DNA of 64,000 nt from Pseudomonas caspiana (GTDB lineage Bacteria; Pseudomonadota; Gammaproteobacteria; Pseudomonadales; Pseudomonadaceae): contig NZ_LOHF01000018.1 in the NCBI RefSeq assembly GCF_002158995.1, forward strand, positions 1 to 64,000. The letters run 5' to 3'. The position numbers and the translations under genes were made by a program. The notes under the pieces were generated by a model. That model was not told where the DNA came from. It saw only the letters and a list, made by a program, of their open reading frames with translations, and made no database searches. Of the stretch, positions 1 through 7,867 are shown piece by piece. Each line of letters starts with the position of its first letter. The first letter of the stretch is position 1.

Positions 1-46
1 TTCAAACGCTGAGCGTTGGCGGACTTCCTGTAAGGATTGCGCGTAG

Positions 47-727
47 TTACTTACTACGCTGCTGCAACAACAAGTTACTAAAACCACCGGTCGCCAATTG
101 TTTCTGGGCAACGGTCAGTTGTTCGCGGTTGCTGAACGGGCCGACCAGTACGCGGTACCAGGTTTCTTCTTTGACGGTACCCGATTCAACGGCAGCGCTC
201 TGGCCGAGCAGAATGATCTGCGCTCTAACCTTGTCGGCGTCTTCTTTCTTGCGGAACGAGCCCGCTTGCAGGAAGAACTGCGTCACTGCTGCCGGTTTGA
301 CCACGGGCGGAGCTGGCGGAGGCGTCAGGCCGCTGAGTGCAGCTTGAGCTCGTGCGGTATCAATCTTCGCTGCCTGCTCTGGCGTAACTGGGGCAACCAC
401 CGGTGGCGGCGTTTTCTCAGGTACGGCTTCGTTAGGCACGATGACTTCCGATTCCGGCAACAATGTGTAGAAGTCGTACTTGGGCTTCACCGGTGCAGTC
501 GGGCTTGGCGGCGTCTTGTTGGCTTCGGCGATCTTCGCAGCCTTGGCATCGGCCCGGACCCGTTTGATGTCATCACCGCCCGGTTCGAGCTTCATCAAAA
601 AGACGACAAATGCACCGACGCTCAGGCCGATTGCCAGCCACAGCCATCCAGGAATCGGCTTCTTCGCGGGTGCCTGATAACGGCTGGCGCCGCGCTTGGG
701 AGCAGGTTTCTTTTTCGCAGCAGCCAA
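47..727 (-). CDS. SPOR-domain membrane protein, FtsN-like topology
   Basis: A 226-residue protein expected to sit in the inner membrane and bind denuded peptidoglycan glycans at sites of wall turnover or division. Seen: a basic Lys/Ala/Pro-rich cytoplasmic start, one membrane segment at about residues 26-46 (GWLWLAIGLSVGAFVVFL), a long Pro/Ala/Lys linker, and a C-terminal SPOR domain from about residue 148 (FFLQAGSFRKKEDADKV) to the end. It lies one base downstream of argS on the same strand, so the two are probably cotranscribed. In pseudomonads the next gene in this direction is usually hslV; its start would lie just outside the window, and bases 1-46 hold no gene. Whether it is the functional FtsN or one of several SPOR proteins cannot be told from sequence. 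Confidence 0.88.
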   Translation of the reverse strand: MAAAKKKPAPKRGASRYQAPAKKPIPGWLWLAIGLSVGAFVVFLMKLEPGGDDIKRVRADAKAAKIAEANKTPPSPTAPVKPKYDFYTLLPESEVIVPNEAVPEKTPPPVVAPVTPEQAAKIDTARAQAALSGLTPPPAPPVVKPAAVTQFFLQAGSFRKKEDADKVRAQIILLGQSAAVESGTVKEETWYRVLVGPFSNREQLTVAQKQLATGGFSNLLLQQRSK

Positions 728-728
728 C

Positions 729-2465
729 TTACATACGCTCCAGAGTTTCCAGACCCAACAGTTGCAGGCCTTGCTTGAGGGTGCGGCCGGTCAATGCAGC
801 AAGGCGCAAACGGCTCTGCTGTTGTTCGGCATTATCGGCAGCCAGGATAGGGCAGTTCTCGTAGAAGCTGGAGAACAACCCGGCGAGGTCGTAAATGTAA
901 GCGCACAGGACGTGAGGCGTACCTTTTTCGGCAACGTTATTGAGGATTTCCCCAAACTGCGCCAGACGTGCCGCCAATTCCTGTTCCTGCGGTGCTTCAA
1001 GGACGATCTGTCCCTTGCTGGCATCAAACGGCGTACCGAGCTTACGGAACACACCCGCGACTCGCGTGTACGCATACAGCAAATACGGTGCGGTATTGCC
1101 TTCGAAGCTGAGCATCTGGTCGAAGTTGAAGCTGTAGTCGCTGGCCCGGTGTTTGGACAGGTCGGCGTACTTCACCGCACTGATACCCACCGCCTGGGCG
1201 ATGGTGCGCAGTTCGTCTTCTGGCAGCTCCGGATTCTTTTCCTTCACCAGGGTGTAGGCGCGCTCCTTGGCTTCTTCGAGCAGGTCGATCAGTTTGACTG
1301 TGCCGCCGTCGCGGGTCTTGAACGGACGGCCATCGGCGCCGTTCATGGTGCCGAAGCCCATGTGCTCCAGTTGCATGCCTTCGTGAACGAAGCCTGCACG
1401 GCGTGCCACTTCGAAGACTTGCTGGAAGTGCAGGGCCTGACGCTGGTCAACGAAATACAGGGCGCGATCAGCCTTCAAGACCTTGCTGCGGTAGCGGATC
1501 GCTGCCAGGTCGGTGGTCGCATACAAATAGCCGCCACCGGCTTTCTGCACGATGACCGGCAGCGGGGTGTCGTCTGCGGTGCGGAATTCCTCGAGGAACA
1601 CGCACTGTGCGCCGTTGCTCTCGACCAGCAGGCCAGTCGCTTTCAGATCGGCAACTACGTTGGCCAGATCATCGTTGTAAGCACTTTCGCCCATCACGTC
1701 TGCCGGGGTCAGTTTGACGTTCAGCAGGTCGTAGACTTTCTGGCAGTGCGACAGCGAGATGTCTTTGAATTTTGTCCACAGGCTCAGGCATTCGGCGTCA
1801 CCGGCCTGCAGCCTTACCACCAGTCCACGGGCGCGGTCGGCGAACTCTTCGGATTCATCGAAGCGTTTTTTCGCCGCGCGGTAGAAGTCTTCCAGGTCCG
1901 ACAGTTCGTCACTGGTGGCTGGCTGCTCTTGCAGGTAAGCCAGCAGCATGCCGAACTGCGTCCCCCAGTCGCCCACGTGGTTCTGGCGGATGACGGTGTC
2001 GCCCAGAAACTCCAGAACGCTGGCAACGCCGTCGCCGATGATGGTCGAGCGCAAGTGGCCAACGTGCATCTCTTTGGCCAGGTTCGGAGCCGACAGGTCG
2101 ACTACCGTGCGCTGTGCAGGACCGTTTTTGCGGACGGACAGTTGGGCATCGGCGAGGGCGGCATCAAGACGTGCAGCCAAGGCCTGAGTGTTCTGGAAGA
2201 AATTCAGGAAGCCCGGACCGGCGATTTCCACCTTGCTGATCTGCTCGTCGGCAGGCAGTGCGGCGATCAGCTTTTCAGCCAGATCACGCGGTTTCATGCC
2301 GGCTGGCTTGGCCAGCATCATGGCGATGTTGCTGGCGAAGTCGCCGTGGGTCTTGTCCTTGGCATTCTCCACCTGAATCGCTGGCGACAGGCCTTCTGGC
2401 AAGACGCCCTCGGTGACGAGTTGGCTCAGGGCTTGTTGGATCAGATGGCGAATGGTGTCTTTCAT
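729..2465 (-). CDS. argS: Arginyl-tRNA synthetase
   Basis: Cytoplasmic class I aminoacyl-tRNA synthetase that charges tRNA-Arg. I start it at the ATG at 2465 (MKDTIRHLIQQALSQ), giving 578 residues, the normal ArgS length. An upstream in-frame start at 2546 would add 27 residues unlike the family. Seen: the N-terminal additional domain at about 1-110, the HIGH-like signature MHVGHLRSTIIGD at about 130-142, the catalytic Rossmann fold, and the C-terminal anticodon-binding helical domain ending in LLGLETLERM. The gene sits between priA and the SPOR gene on the same strand; a 222-base gap holding a strong palindrome separates it from priA. No key element appears missing. Confidence 0.97.
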   Translation of the reverse strand: MKDTIRHLIQQALSQLVTEGVLPEGLSPAIQVENAKDKTHGDFASNIAMMLAKPAGMKPRDLAEKLIAALPADEQISKVEIAGPGFLNFFQNTQALAARLDAALADAQLSVRKNGPAQRTVVDLSAPNLAKEMHVGHLRSTIIGDGVASVLEFLGDTVIRQNHVGDWGTQFGMLLAYLQEQPATSDELSDLEDFYRAAKKRFDESEEFADRARGLVVRLQAGDAECLSLWTKFKDISLSHCQKVYDLLNVKLTPADVMGESAYNDDLANVVADLKATGLLVESNGAQCVFLEEFRTADDTPLPVIVQKAGGGYLYATTDLAAIRYRSKVLKADRALYFVDQRQALHFQQVFEVARRAGFVHEGMQLEHMGFGTMNGADGRPFKTRDGGTVKLIDLLEEAKERAYTLVKEKNPELPEDELRTIAQAVGISAVKYADLSKHRASDYSFNFDQMLSFEGNTAPYLLYAYTRVAGVFRKLGTPFDASKGQIVLEAPQEQELAARLAQFGEILNNVAEKGTPHVLCAYIYDLAGLFSSFYENCPILAADNAEQQQSRLRLAALTGRTLKQGLQLLGLETLERM

Positions 2466-2585
2466 GGTGCTCTCTTTCGACCGCAAGCGCGGCAGCGCCT
2501 GGATGCGCGGGTGGAAAAACTGGGCATTATCCGTTGCCGGAGCCACCTTGCCAACCGCGTTGGATGTGCGGTCTGAAATTTCCCC

Positions 2586-2673
2586 TGTGGGAGCTGAGCT
2601 TGCTCGCGATAAGGTTGAACGCGGTTCACTTTAGACCCCGGTGTCCTTATCGCGAGCAAGCTCAGCTCCCACA
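2586..2673. repeat. Palindromic intergenic repeat (family C), perfect arms
   Basis: Two perfect 29-base inverted arms, 2586-2614 and 2645-2673, flank a 30-base loop between argS and priA. The arm begins TGTGGGAGCTGAGCTTGCTC. This GC-rich stem is of the REP/BIME-like intergenic type common in Pseudomonas. Degenerate relatives occur near 25205 and 34232. It may also attenuate transcription or protect mRNA 3' ends. Confidence 0.85.
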
Positions 2674-2687
2674 AGGGATTTGCGCGT

Positions 2688-4907
2688 TTAATACAAATCC
2701 ACCGGATCCACATCCAGCGACCACCTGACCTGCCTGCCACTCGGCATCTGTTCCAGCGCCAATAGCCAGGAAGCAAGTAGCCGATGCAGCGGCGCGCGGG
2801 CGCTGGATTGCAGCAGCAATTGCGCTCGATAACGACCGGCGCGGCGCTCCATCGGTGCTGGAACCGGGCCGAGCAGTTCGATACCGCCCAGATTCAGGTC
2901 GTTCAACAGTTGCTCGGCAACCAAGCAGGCTTCATCAAGGAATCCTTCGGCCTGCCCCGGTTTATGCGCTTCTGCCCGTAAAAGCGCCAGATGCGCAAAA
3001 GGCGGCAAGCCCGCAGCGCGGCGTTCACTCAAGGCCTGCTCGGCGAAGGCGAAGTAACCTTGCTCGGTGAGTTGAATCAGCAGCGGATGATCTGCCAGAT
3101 GCGTCTGGATAATCACTCGGCCCGGTTCTTCAGCACGTCCGGCCCGCCCGGCCACCTGCACGATCAACTGTGCCATGCGCTCGCTGGCGCGGAAATCCCC
3201 GGAAAACAGGCCTCCGTCGGCATCCAGAATCGACACCAGCGTTACACGCGGAAAGTGGTGCCCTTTGGCGAGCATCTGCGTGCCCACCAGAATGCAAGGC
3301 TGGCCGCGCTGAATGGTCGCGAACAGTTGATTCATCGCGTCTTTGCGCGAGGTGCTGTCGCGATCAACCCGTAATACGGGGTAATCCGGAAACAGAATGG
3401 CCAGACGCTCTTCGGCGCGCTCGGTGCCTGCGCCAACCGGACGCAAATCGACTTTGCCGCAGGACGGGCACTGGCGCGGCACGCGTTCGACGTGACCACA
3501 GTGGTGGCAGCGCAACTCGCCGGAGCGTTGATGCACGGTCATCCGCGCATCACATCGCGGGCAGCCCGACAGCCAGCCGCAATCGTGGCAAAGCAGCGTC
3601 GGCGCAAAGCCCCGTCGGTTCAGAAAGACCAATACTTGCTGGCCCGCAGCGAGGGTCTGGCCGATGGCCTGTTGCATCGGTCCGGAGATACCGCTGTCCA
3701 GTGGACGGCTTTTTACGTCCAGACGCATGAATTTCGGTTGCTGCGCACCGCCCGCCCGCTGGTTCAAGCGCAACAGGCCGTAACGGCCGGTGTAGGCGTT
3801 ATGCAGGCTTTCCAGCGAAGGCGTGGCCGAGCCGAGCACAATGGGGATGTTTTCCTGGCGTGCCCGCACCAAAGCCAGATCCCGGGCGTGATAGCGCAGG
3901 CCTTCCTGCTGTTTATAAGAGCCGTCGTGCTCTTCGTCGATGATGATCAGACCGGGATTCTTCATCGGCGTGAACAGTGCCGAACGGGTACCAATAATAA
4001 TGTCGGCTTCGCCATCCCGCGCTGCTAGCCATGCATCCAGCCGATCGCGGTCATTGACCGCCGAATGCAGCAGCGCGATGCGTGCGTTGAAGCGCTGCTC
4101 AAAGCGCGCCAGGGTTTGCGGCCCCAGGTTAATTTCCGGGATCAGCACCAGCGCCTGTTTCCCGGCTTCCAGGGTTTCACGGATCAACTGCAAATAGACT
4201 TCGGTTTTGCCGCTGCCGGTAACACCCGCCAGCAGAAAGGCATGGAAGCTGTCGAATCCGGCGCGAATTGCTTCGCAGGCGGCACGCTGTTCGGTGTTGA
4301 GTGGCAGTTCCGGCTGCGCCAGCCAATGTTCATGACGCGCGGAGGGCGCATGACTGCGCACTTCGACCTGCACCAGTTCTTTCGCCAGCAGCAGGTTGAG
4401 GCTTTCTTTATTAAGCATCAGCTTGCTCAGTAACTGATGCGCAACGCCATGCGGGTGCTGGGCGAGTGTCGTCAGTGCTTCGCGCTGCTTGGGCGCCCGG
4501 GCGATACGCGGATCGTCAACGCTGGCATTTGGCGCAACCTGCCAGAAGCGTTCCTGACGCGATTCTGCCGGTTCGCCTTGACGCAGCAGCACCGGCAGCG
4601 CCCAACTCAAGGTGTCGCCGAGGCTGTGCTGATAATACTGAGAGGTCCACAGACACAATTTGAACAGCGCTGGAGGCAGCGGCGCTTGTTCATCGAGCAG
4701 GGCGATGGCGGGCTTGAGCTTCTCGGCGGGCACTTCGCTGTGATCGGCGATCTCGATCAGGATGCCGATCATTTCCCGGCGGCCGAATGGCACTCGCAAG
4801 CGCATGCCCGGCTGCAAGGCACTGCGCAGCACTCCTGCAGGCGCTCGATAGTCGAACAGGCGCCGCAGTGGCGAGGGCAGGGCAAGGCGCAGAATGGCGT
4901 CGGGCAC
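2688..4907 (-). CDS. priA: Primosomal protein N' (replication restart helicase)
   Basis: ATP-dependent 3'-5' DNA helicase that recognises stalled forks and reloads the replisome. It has 739 residues, as expected. Seen: an N-terminal DNA-binding domain (MPDAILRLALPSPLRRLFDY), Walker A GVTGSGKTEVYL at about 230, a DEEH box (IIDEEHDGSYKQ) at about 325, and a zinc-binding cluster of Cys pairs between about 440 and 485 (CHDCGWLSGCPRC, CHHCGH, CPSCGK). The helicase motif QVAGRAGR lies at about 585. It faces away from rpmE across a 166-base gap. The gene is complete with no odd features. Confidence 0.97.
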   Translation of the reverse strand: MPDAILRLALPSPLRRLFDYRAPAGVLRSALQPGMRLRVPFGRREMIGILIEIADHSEVPAEKLKPAIALLDEQAPLPPALFKLCLWTSQYYQHSLGDTLSWALPVLLRQGEPAESRQERFWQVAPNASVDDPRIARAPKQREALTTLAQHPHGVAHQLLSKLMLNKESLNLLLAKELVQVEVRSHAPSARHEHWLAQPELPLNTEQRAACEAIRAGFDSFHAFLLAGVTGSGKTEVYLQLIRETLEAGKQALVLIPEINLGPQTLARFEQRFNARIALLHSAVNDRDRLDAWLAARDGEADIIIGTRSALFTPMKNPGLIIIDEEHDGSYKQQEGLRYHARDLALVRARQENIPIVLGSATPSLESLHNAYTGRYGLLRLNQRAGGAQQPKFMRLDVKSRPLDSGISGPMQQAIGQTLAAGQQVLVFLNRRGFAPTLLCHDCGWLSGCPRCDARMTVHQRSGELRCHHCGHVERVPRQCPSCGKVDLRPVGAGTERAEERLAILFPDYPVLRVDRDSTSRKDAMNQLFATIQRGQPCILVGTQMLAKGHHFPRVTLVSILDADGGLFSGDFRASERMAQLIVQVAGRAGRAEEPGRVIIQTHLADHPLLIQLTEQGYFAFAEQALSERRAAGLPPFAHLALLRAEAHKPGQAEGFLDEACLVAEQLLNDLNLGGIELLGPVPAPMERRAGRYRAQLLLQSSARAPLHRLLASWLLALEQMPSGRQVRWSLDVDPVDLY

Positions 4908-4975
4908 GCGGGGTTTCCCTGTTACGGTGTGTGACGGATGCGCGATCTTAGCAGACGACCGGCGTAAAGCCCCGC

Positions 4976-5003
4976 TTGCGTGATCTGGATTGTCTGGTAA
5001 TAT
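4976..5003 (+). promoter_or_regulatory. Candidate sigma70 promoter for rpmE
   Basis: TTGCGT (4976-4981), 16 bases, then TAATAT (4998-5003), about 70 bases before the rpmE start. A small hairpin (CAACA at 5029-5033 with TGTTG at 5038-5042) falls in the predicted leader. The match is reasonable by eye and no transcript data are available. Confidence 0.4.
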
Positions 5004-5073
5004 TCGCGGCCTATTTACGTGCGGTATTCAACAATAGTGTTGGATGGCGGCACGCTAGCCCGAGGAAGTACCG

Positions 5074-5301
5074 ATGAAAGCTGATATCCATCCAGTTTAC
5101 GAAGCCATTGACGCTACTTGCAGCTGCGGCAATGTCATCAAAACCCGTTCGACTCTCGCCAAGCCTCTGAGCCTGGACGTTTGCAACGAGTGCCACCCGT
5201 TCTACACCGGCAAGCAGAAGACTCTTGACGTTGGCGGCCGTGTTGACAAGTTCAAGTCGCGCTTCGGTGCGTTCGGCGCGACCAAGCCTGCTGCTCAGTA
5301 A
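5074..5301 (+). CDS. rpmE: 50S ribosomal protein L31, zinc-binding form
   Basis: Large-subunit ribosomal protein of 75 residues. The four zinc ligands of the C+ form are all present at Cys16, Cys18, Cys37 and Cys40 (CSCGN and CNECHPFYTGKQK). This is therefore the zinc-containing paralogue, not the zinc-free RpmE2 made under zinc starvation. A GAGGAAG ribosome-binding site precedes the ATG. A strong factor-independent terminator follows only about 45 bases downstream, but inside the next reading frame. Confidence 0.97.
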   Translation: MKADIHPVYEAIDATCSCGNVIKTRSTLAKPLSLDVCNECHPFYTGKQKTLDVGGRVDKFKSRFGAFGATKPAAQ

Positions 5302-5324
5302 GGTCGGTCGTTCTGGAAGGTCCA

Positions 5325-6128
5325 ATGGATTTCTCCAGGCTGCTAAAAAAGGCGTCCCTTGTGGGCGCCTTTTTTGTGGCCGCGATTTGGCTGCCTGCGG
5401 CTCAGGCTCTGTGCCCCGCGCCATCCTCGCTCCCGGTTGCTCAGGTCGAGCGTGTGGTCGATGGCGATACCCTGCGCCTCAAAGATGGCCGCAACGTACG
5501 CATGGTTGGCCTCAATACTCCCGAGACGGGCAAGAAAGGTCGTTCCGCCGAGCCGTTTGCCGAGGCTGCCAAGCGCCGCTTGCAAGCGCTGGTGGATGAA
5601 AGCGATGGCTCCGTCAGGTTGCGCGTCGGCCAACAGGGCAAGGATCACTACGGTCGTGTGCTGGCCAATGTCTATGGGGGCAACGGTGCGAATTTCGAAG
5701 CGCAGCTGCTGAGCGAGGGCTTGGGCTATCTGGTCGCAGTATCGCCGAATGTGGCGCTGGTGGATTGCCAGCAAGCGGCTGAGCGCATCGCTCGCGACGC
5801 CAGGCTTGGTCTGTGGCGTGATTCGCCGGTACAGCCCGCCGCGCAGATCGACAAGGGTGGCTTTGCCTTGGTGTCCGGGCAAATCGTTGATGTGCAGCGC
5901 AATGGCGGTGGCGTTTGGATCGAATTGCAGGGCTCACTGGTGCTGCGTATCGCACCTGATCTGGTCAGCCAGTTCGGTGTAAAACAGCTGAGTCGCCTGA
6001 AGGGCCAGCGCATCGAGGCGCGTGGCTGGATCGTTGATCGCTCCCGACGAGGCGGTCTCAAGGACGGGCAGGCGCGCTGGATGATGCCCATTACCCATCC
6101 GGCGATGCTTGATTCATCGACCCTCTGA
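5325..6128 (+). CDS. Secreted thermonuclease (SNase-like) family protein
   Basis: Predicted exported nuclease of the staphylococcal nuclease fold, 267 residues. Seen: a signal peptide at about 1-29 (LLKKASLVGAFFVAAIWL, cut after AQA), then the SNase core with VVDGDTLRL (metal-binding Asp), VRMVGLNTPETGK (catalytic Arg and Glu region) and DHYGRVLANVY (second Arg region). The C-terminal 100 residues form an additional beta-rich segment. The first 17 codons overlap the rpmE terminator hairpin. Expression may therefore depend on terminator readthrough or on a promoter not visible to me. No better downstream start keeps the signal peptide. Confidence 0.85.
   Translation: MDFSRLLKKASLVGAFFVAAIWLPAAQALCPAPSSLPVAQVERVVDGDTLRLKDGRNVRMVGLNTPETGKKGRSAEPFAEAAKRRLQALVDESDGSVRLRVGQQGKDHYGRVLANVYGGNGANFEAQLLSEGLGYLVAVSPNVALVDCQQAAERIARDARLGLWRDSPVQPAAQIDKGGFALVSGQIVDVQRNGGGVWIELQGSLVLRIAPDLVSQFGVKQLSRLKGQRIEARGWIVDRSRRGGLKDGQARWMMPITHPAMLDSSTL
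5345..5375 (+). terminator. rpmE terminator embedded in the nuclease reading frame
   Basis: A 10-base stem of AAAAAAGGCG (5345-5354) and its complement (5366-5375), with an inner CCC/GGG extension and a run of six T at the 3' side. This is a textbook intrinsic terminator for rpmE. It lies wholly inside the signal-peptide coding part of the downstream nuclease. Confidence 0.8.
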
Positions 6129-6195
6129 CGCACCGATCTGTAGGCGCGCGCCTCCATCAAACAACACGCAAACTAATGGATTGGAATGCATTTTC

Positions 6196-6267
6196 TGTAG
6201 GAGCTGCCGAAGGCTGCGAAGCGTTTATCCTGGCACACCGCAATCGCAGCCTTCGGCAGCTCCTACA
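6196..6267. repeat. Palindromic intergenic repeat (family B)
   Basis: Perfect 24-base inverted arms at 6196-6219 and 6244-6267, beginning TGTAGGAGCTGCCGAAGGCT. They lie between the nuclease and malic enzyme genes. The same family recurs at 30135-30212 and in degraded form near 54357 and 59641. Confidence 0.85.
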
Positions 6268-6336
6268 AACCCTTTCCCCTGATGCAACTCCTCCGCTCTA
6301 AGCGTAAAGTCTTAGTCCCCGCCTATTGACAGTTGT

Positions 6337-6348
6337 GACTGGCCAGTC
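6337..6348. promoter_or_regulatory. Perfect 12-base palindrome upstream of malic enzyme
   Basis: GACTGGCCAGTC reads the same on both strands. It lies 73 bases before the malic enzyme start and just downstream of a TTGACA hexamer at 6326-6331. The position fits an operator in the promoter spacer, but no convincing -10 element was found, so this is a weak call. Confidence 0.3.
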
Positions 6349-6421
6349 TTGTTAGGACTTTGCATCTTGCGTATCCTCGGCGGTCCGTCTGTCCCACAGT
6401 AAAAAAAAGCGGAATGCCCAC

Positions 6422-7690
6422 ATGTCTGATTTGAAAACTGCTGCGCTTGAATATCACGCCAATCCTCGCCCGGGGAAACTGAGCGTAGAACTGACCAAGC
6501 CTACCGCAACTGCTCGCGATCTGGCCCTGGCTTACAGCCCTGGCGTTGCTGAGCCTGTGCGCGAAATCGCCCGTGACCCTGAGCTGGCTTACAAGTACAC
6601 CGGCAAAGGCAACCTGGTAGCAGTTATTTCCGACGGTACCGCGATCCTTGGCCTGGGTGATCTGGGTCCATTGGCTTCCAAGCCAGTGATGGAAGGCAAG
6701 GGTGTTCTGTTCAAGCGTTTCGCCGGTATCGACGTTTTCGATATCGAAGTGGATTCCGAAAGCCCGCAAGCTTTCATCGACACTGTAAAGCGCATCTCCA
6801 TCACTTTCGGCGGTATCAACCTCGAAGACATCAAGGCGCCTGAATGCTTTGAGATCGAGAAAGCGCTGATCGAACAATGCGACATCCCGGTTTTCCACGA
6901 TGACCAGCACGGTACCGCGATCGTTACCGCGGCCGGCATGATCAACGCACTGGAAATCGTCGGCAAGAACCTCGCTGACGCCAAGATCGTCTGCCTGGGT
7001 GCTGGCGCTGCGGCCATCTCCTGCATGAAGTTGCTGGTGAGCATGGGCGCGAAGATTGAAAACATCTTCATGATCGACCGTTCCGGCGTGATCCACTCCG
7101 GCCGTACCGATCTGAACCAATACAAAGCGGTATTCGCTCACGCGACCGAAAAACGCACACTGGCTGACGCGCTCGACGGCGCAGATGTGTTCGTGGGTCT
7201 GTCTGGCCCGAACCTGCTGAGCGCTGAAGGTCTGAAGTCCATGGCCAAGGATCCGATCGTGTTCGCATGCTCGAACCCTGATCCGGAAATCTCCCCAGAG
7301 CTGGCTCACGCTACTCGTAGCGACGTGATCATGGCGACTGGTCGTTCCGACTACCCGAACCAGGTCAACAACGTACTGGGCTTCCCGTTCATCTTCCGTG
7401 GTGCTCTGGACGTTCGTGCCAAGCGCATCAACGAAGAAATGAAGATCGCCGCGGCTAACGCCCTGCGTGAACTGGCCAAACTGCCAGTGCCTCAGGAAGT
7501 GTGCGACGCCTATGGCGGTATCAAGCTGGAGTTCGGTCGTGAGTACATCATCCCGAAACCAATGGACACCCGTCTGCTGGGCTTGATCGCTGATGCCGTT
7601 GCCAAAGCAGCCATCGAAAGCGGCGTTGCAACCCTGCCGTATCCAAAGCACTACCCGCTGACCAGCGTTGATGACGTTTTCAACGGCTAA
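6422..7690 (+). CDS. maeB: Malic enzyme, short form (NADP-type family)
   Basis: Cytosolic oxidative decarboxylase converting malate to pyruvate with reduction of NAD(P), linking the TCA cycle to gluconeogenesis and NADPH supply. It has 422 residues: an N-terminal malic domain (LALAYSPGVAEPVREI, then VFHDDQHGTAIV with metal-binding Asp) and an NAD-binding domain (VCLGAGAAAISCMKLL). E. coli MaeB carries an extra C-terminal phosphotransacetylase-like domain of over 300 residues that is absent here. The short form is widespread, so this is not a truncation. The gene stands alone and ends in a clear terminator. Confidence 0.93.
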   Translation: MSDLKTAALEYHANPRPGKLSVELTKPTATARDLALAYSPGVAEPVREIARDPELAYKYTGKGNLVAVISDGTAILGLGDLGPLASKPVMEGKGVLFKRFAGIDVFDIEVDSESPQAFIDTVKRISITFGGINLEDIKAPECFEIEKALIEQCDIPVFHDDQHGTAIVTAAGMINALEIVGKNLADAKIVCLGAGAAAISCMKLLVSMGAKIENIFMIDRSGVIHSGRTDLNQYKAVFAHATEKRTLADALDGADVFVGLSGPNLLSAEGLKSMAKDPIVFACSNPDPEISPELAHATRSDVIMATGRSDYPNQVNNVLGFPFIFRGALDVRAKRINEEMKIAAANALRELAKLPVPQEVCDAYGGIKLEFGREYIIPKPMDTRLLGLIADAVAKAAIESGVATLPYPKHYPLTSVDDVFNG

Positions 7691-7708
7691 TCGCTGATTC
7701 AGATGCAC

Positions 7709-7739
7709 AAAAAACCCTGCTGAGATGCAGGGTTTTTTT
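7709..7739. terminator. Intrinsic terminator after malic enzyme
   Basis: A-tract, CCCTGC (7715-7720), 6-base loop, GCAGGG (7727-7732), then seven T. Because A and T tracts flank the stem it could work on both strands, but mainly it ends the malic enzyme transcript. Confidence 0.85.
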
Positions 7740-7777
7740 GTGGGTGATGATTTGATCTTGATCTGGCGTTGGACCCA

Positions 7778-7849
7778 ATCGCTGCCTCTCGTTGCTCATG
7801 AGCTCCTACAAAATCCTGTAGGAGCTCACGAGCAACGCGAGGCAGCGAT
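7778..7849. repeat. Palindromic intergenic repeat (family A)
   Basis: Inverted arms of 33 bases (7778-7810 and 7817-7849) with two mismatches and a 6-base loop. The right arm begins TGTAGGAGCTCACGAGCAAC. It lies between the convergent ends of the malic enzyme and PBP1A genes. Other copies occur inside the polyene cluster at 44953-45045 and 48876-48969. Confidence 0.85.
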
Positions 7850-7867
7850 GACCGATGGCGCAGTCCG

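Noticed and set aside
696..2576. A 626-codon plus-strand frame over argS
   Set aside because: It is antisense to a clear arginyl-tRNA synthetase and its product looks like no protein family.
6323..7708. A 461-codon minus-strand frame over malic enzyme
   Set aside because: It is the mirror of the malic enzyme gene, with no ribosome-binding site and no recognisable domain.
7741..7866. Possible CRISPR-like repeats
   Set aside because: The repeats are inverted, single pairs scattered between genes with no regular spacers, and no cas gene is present.
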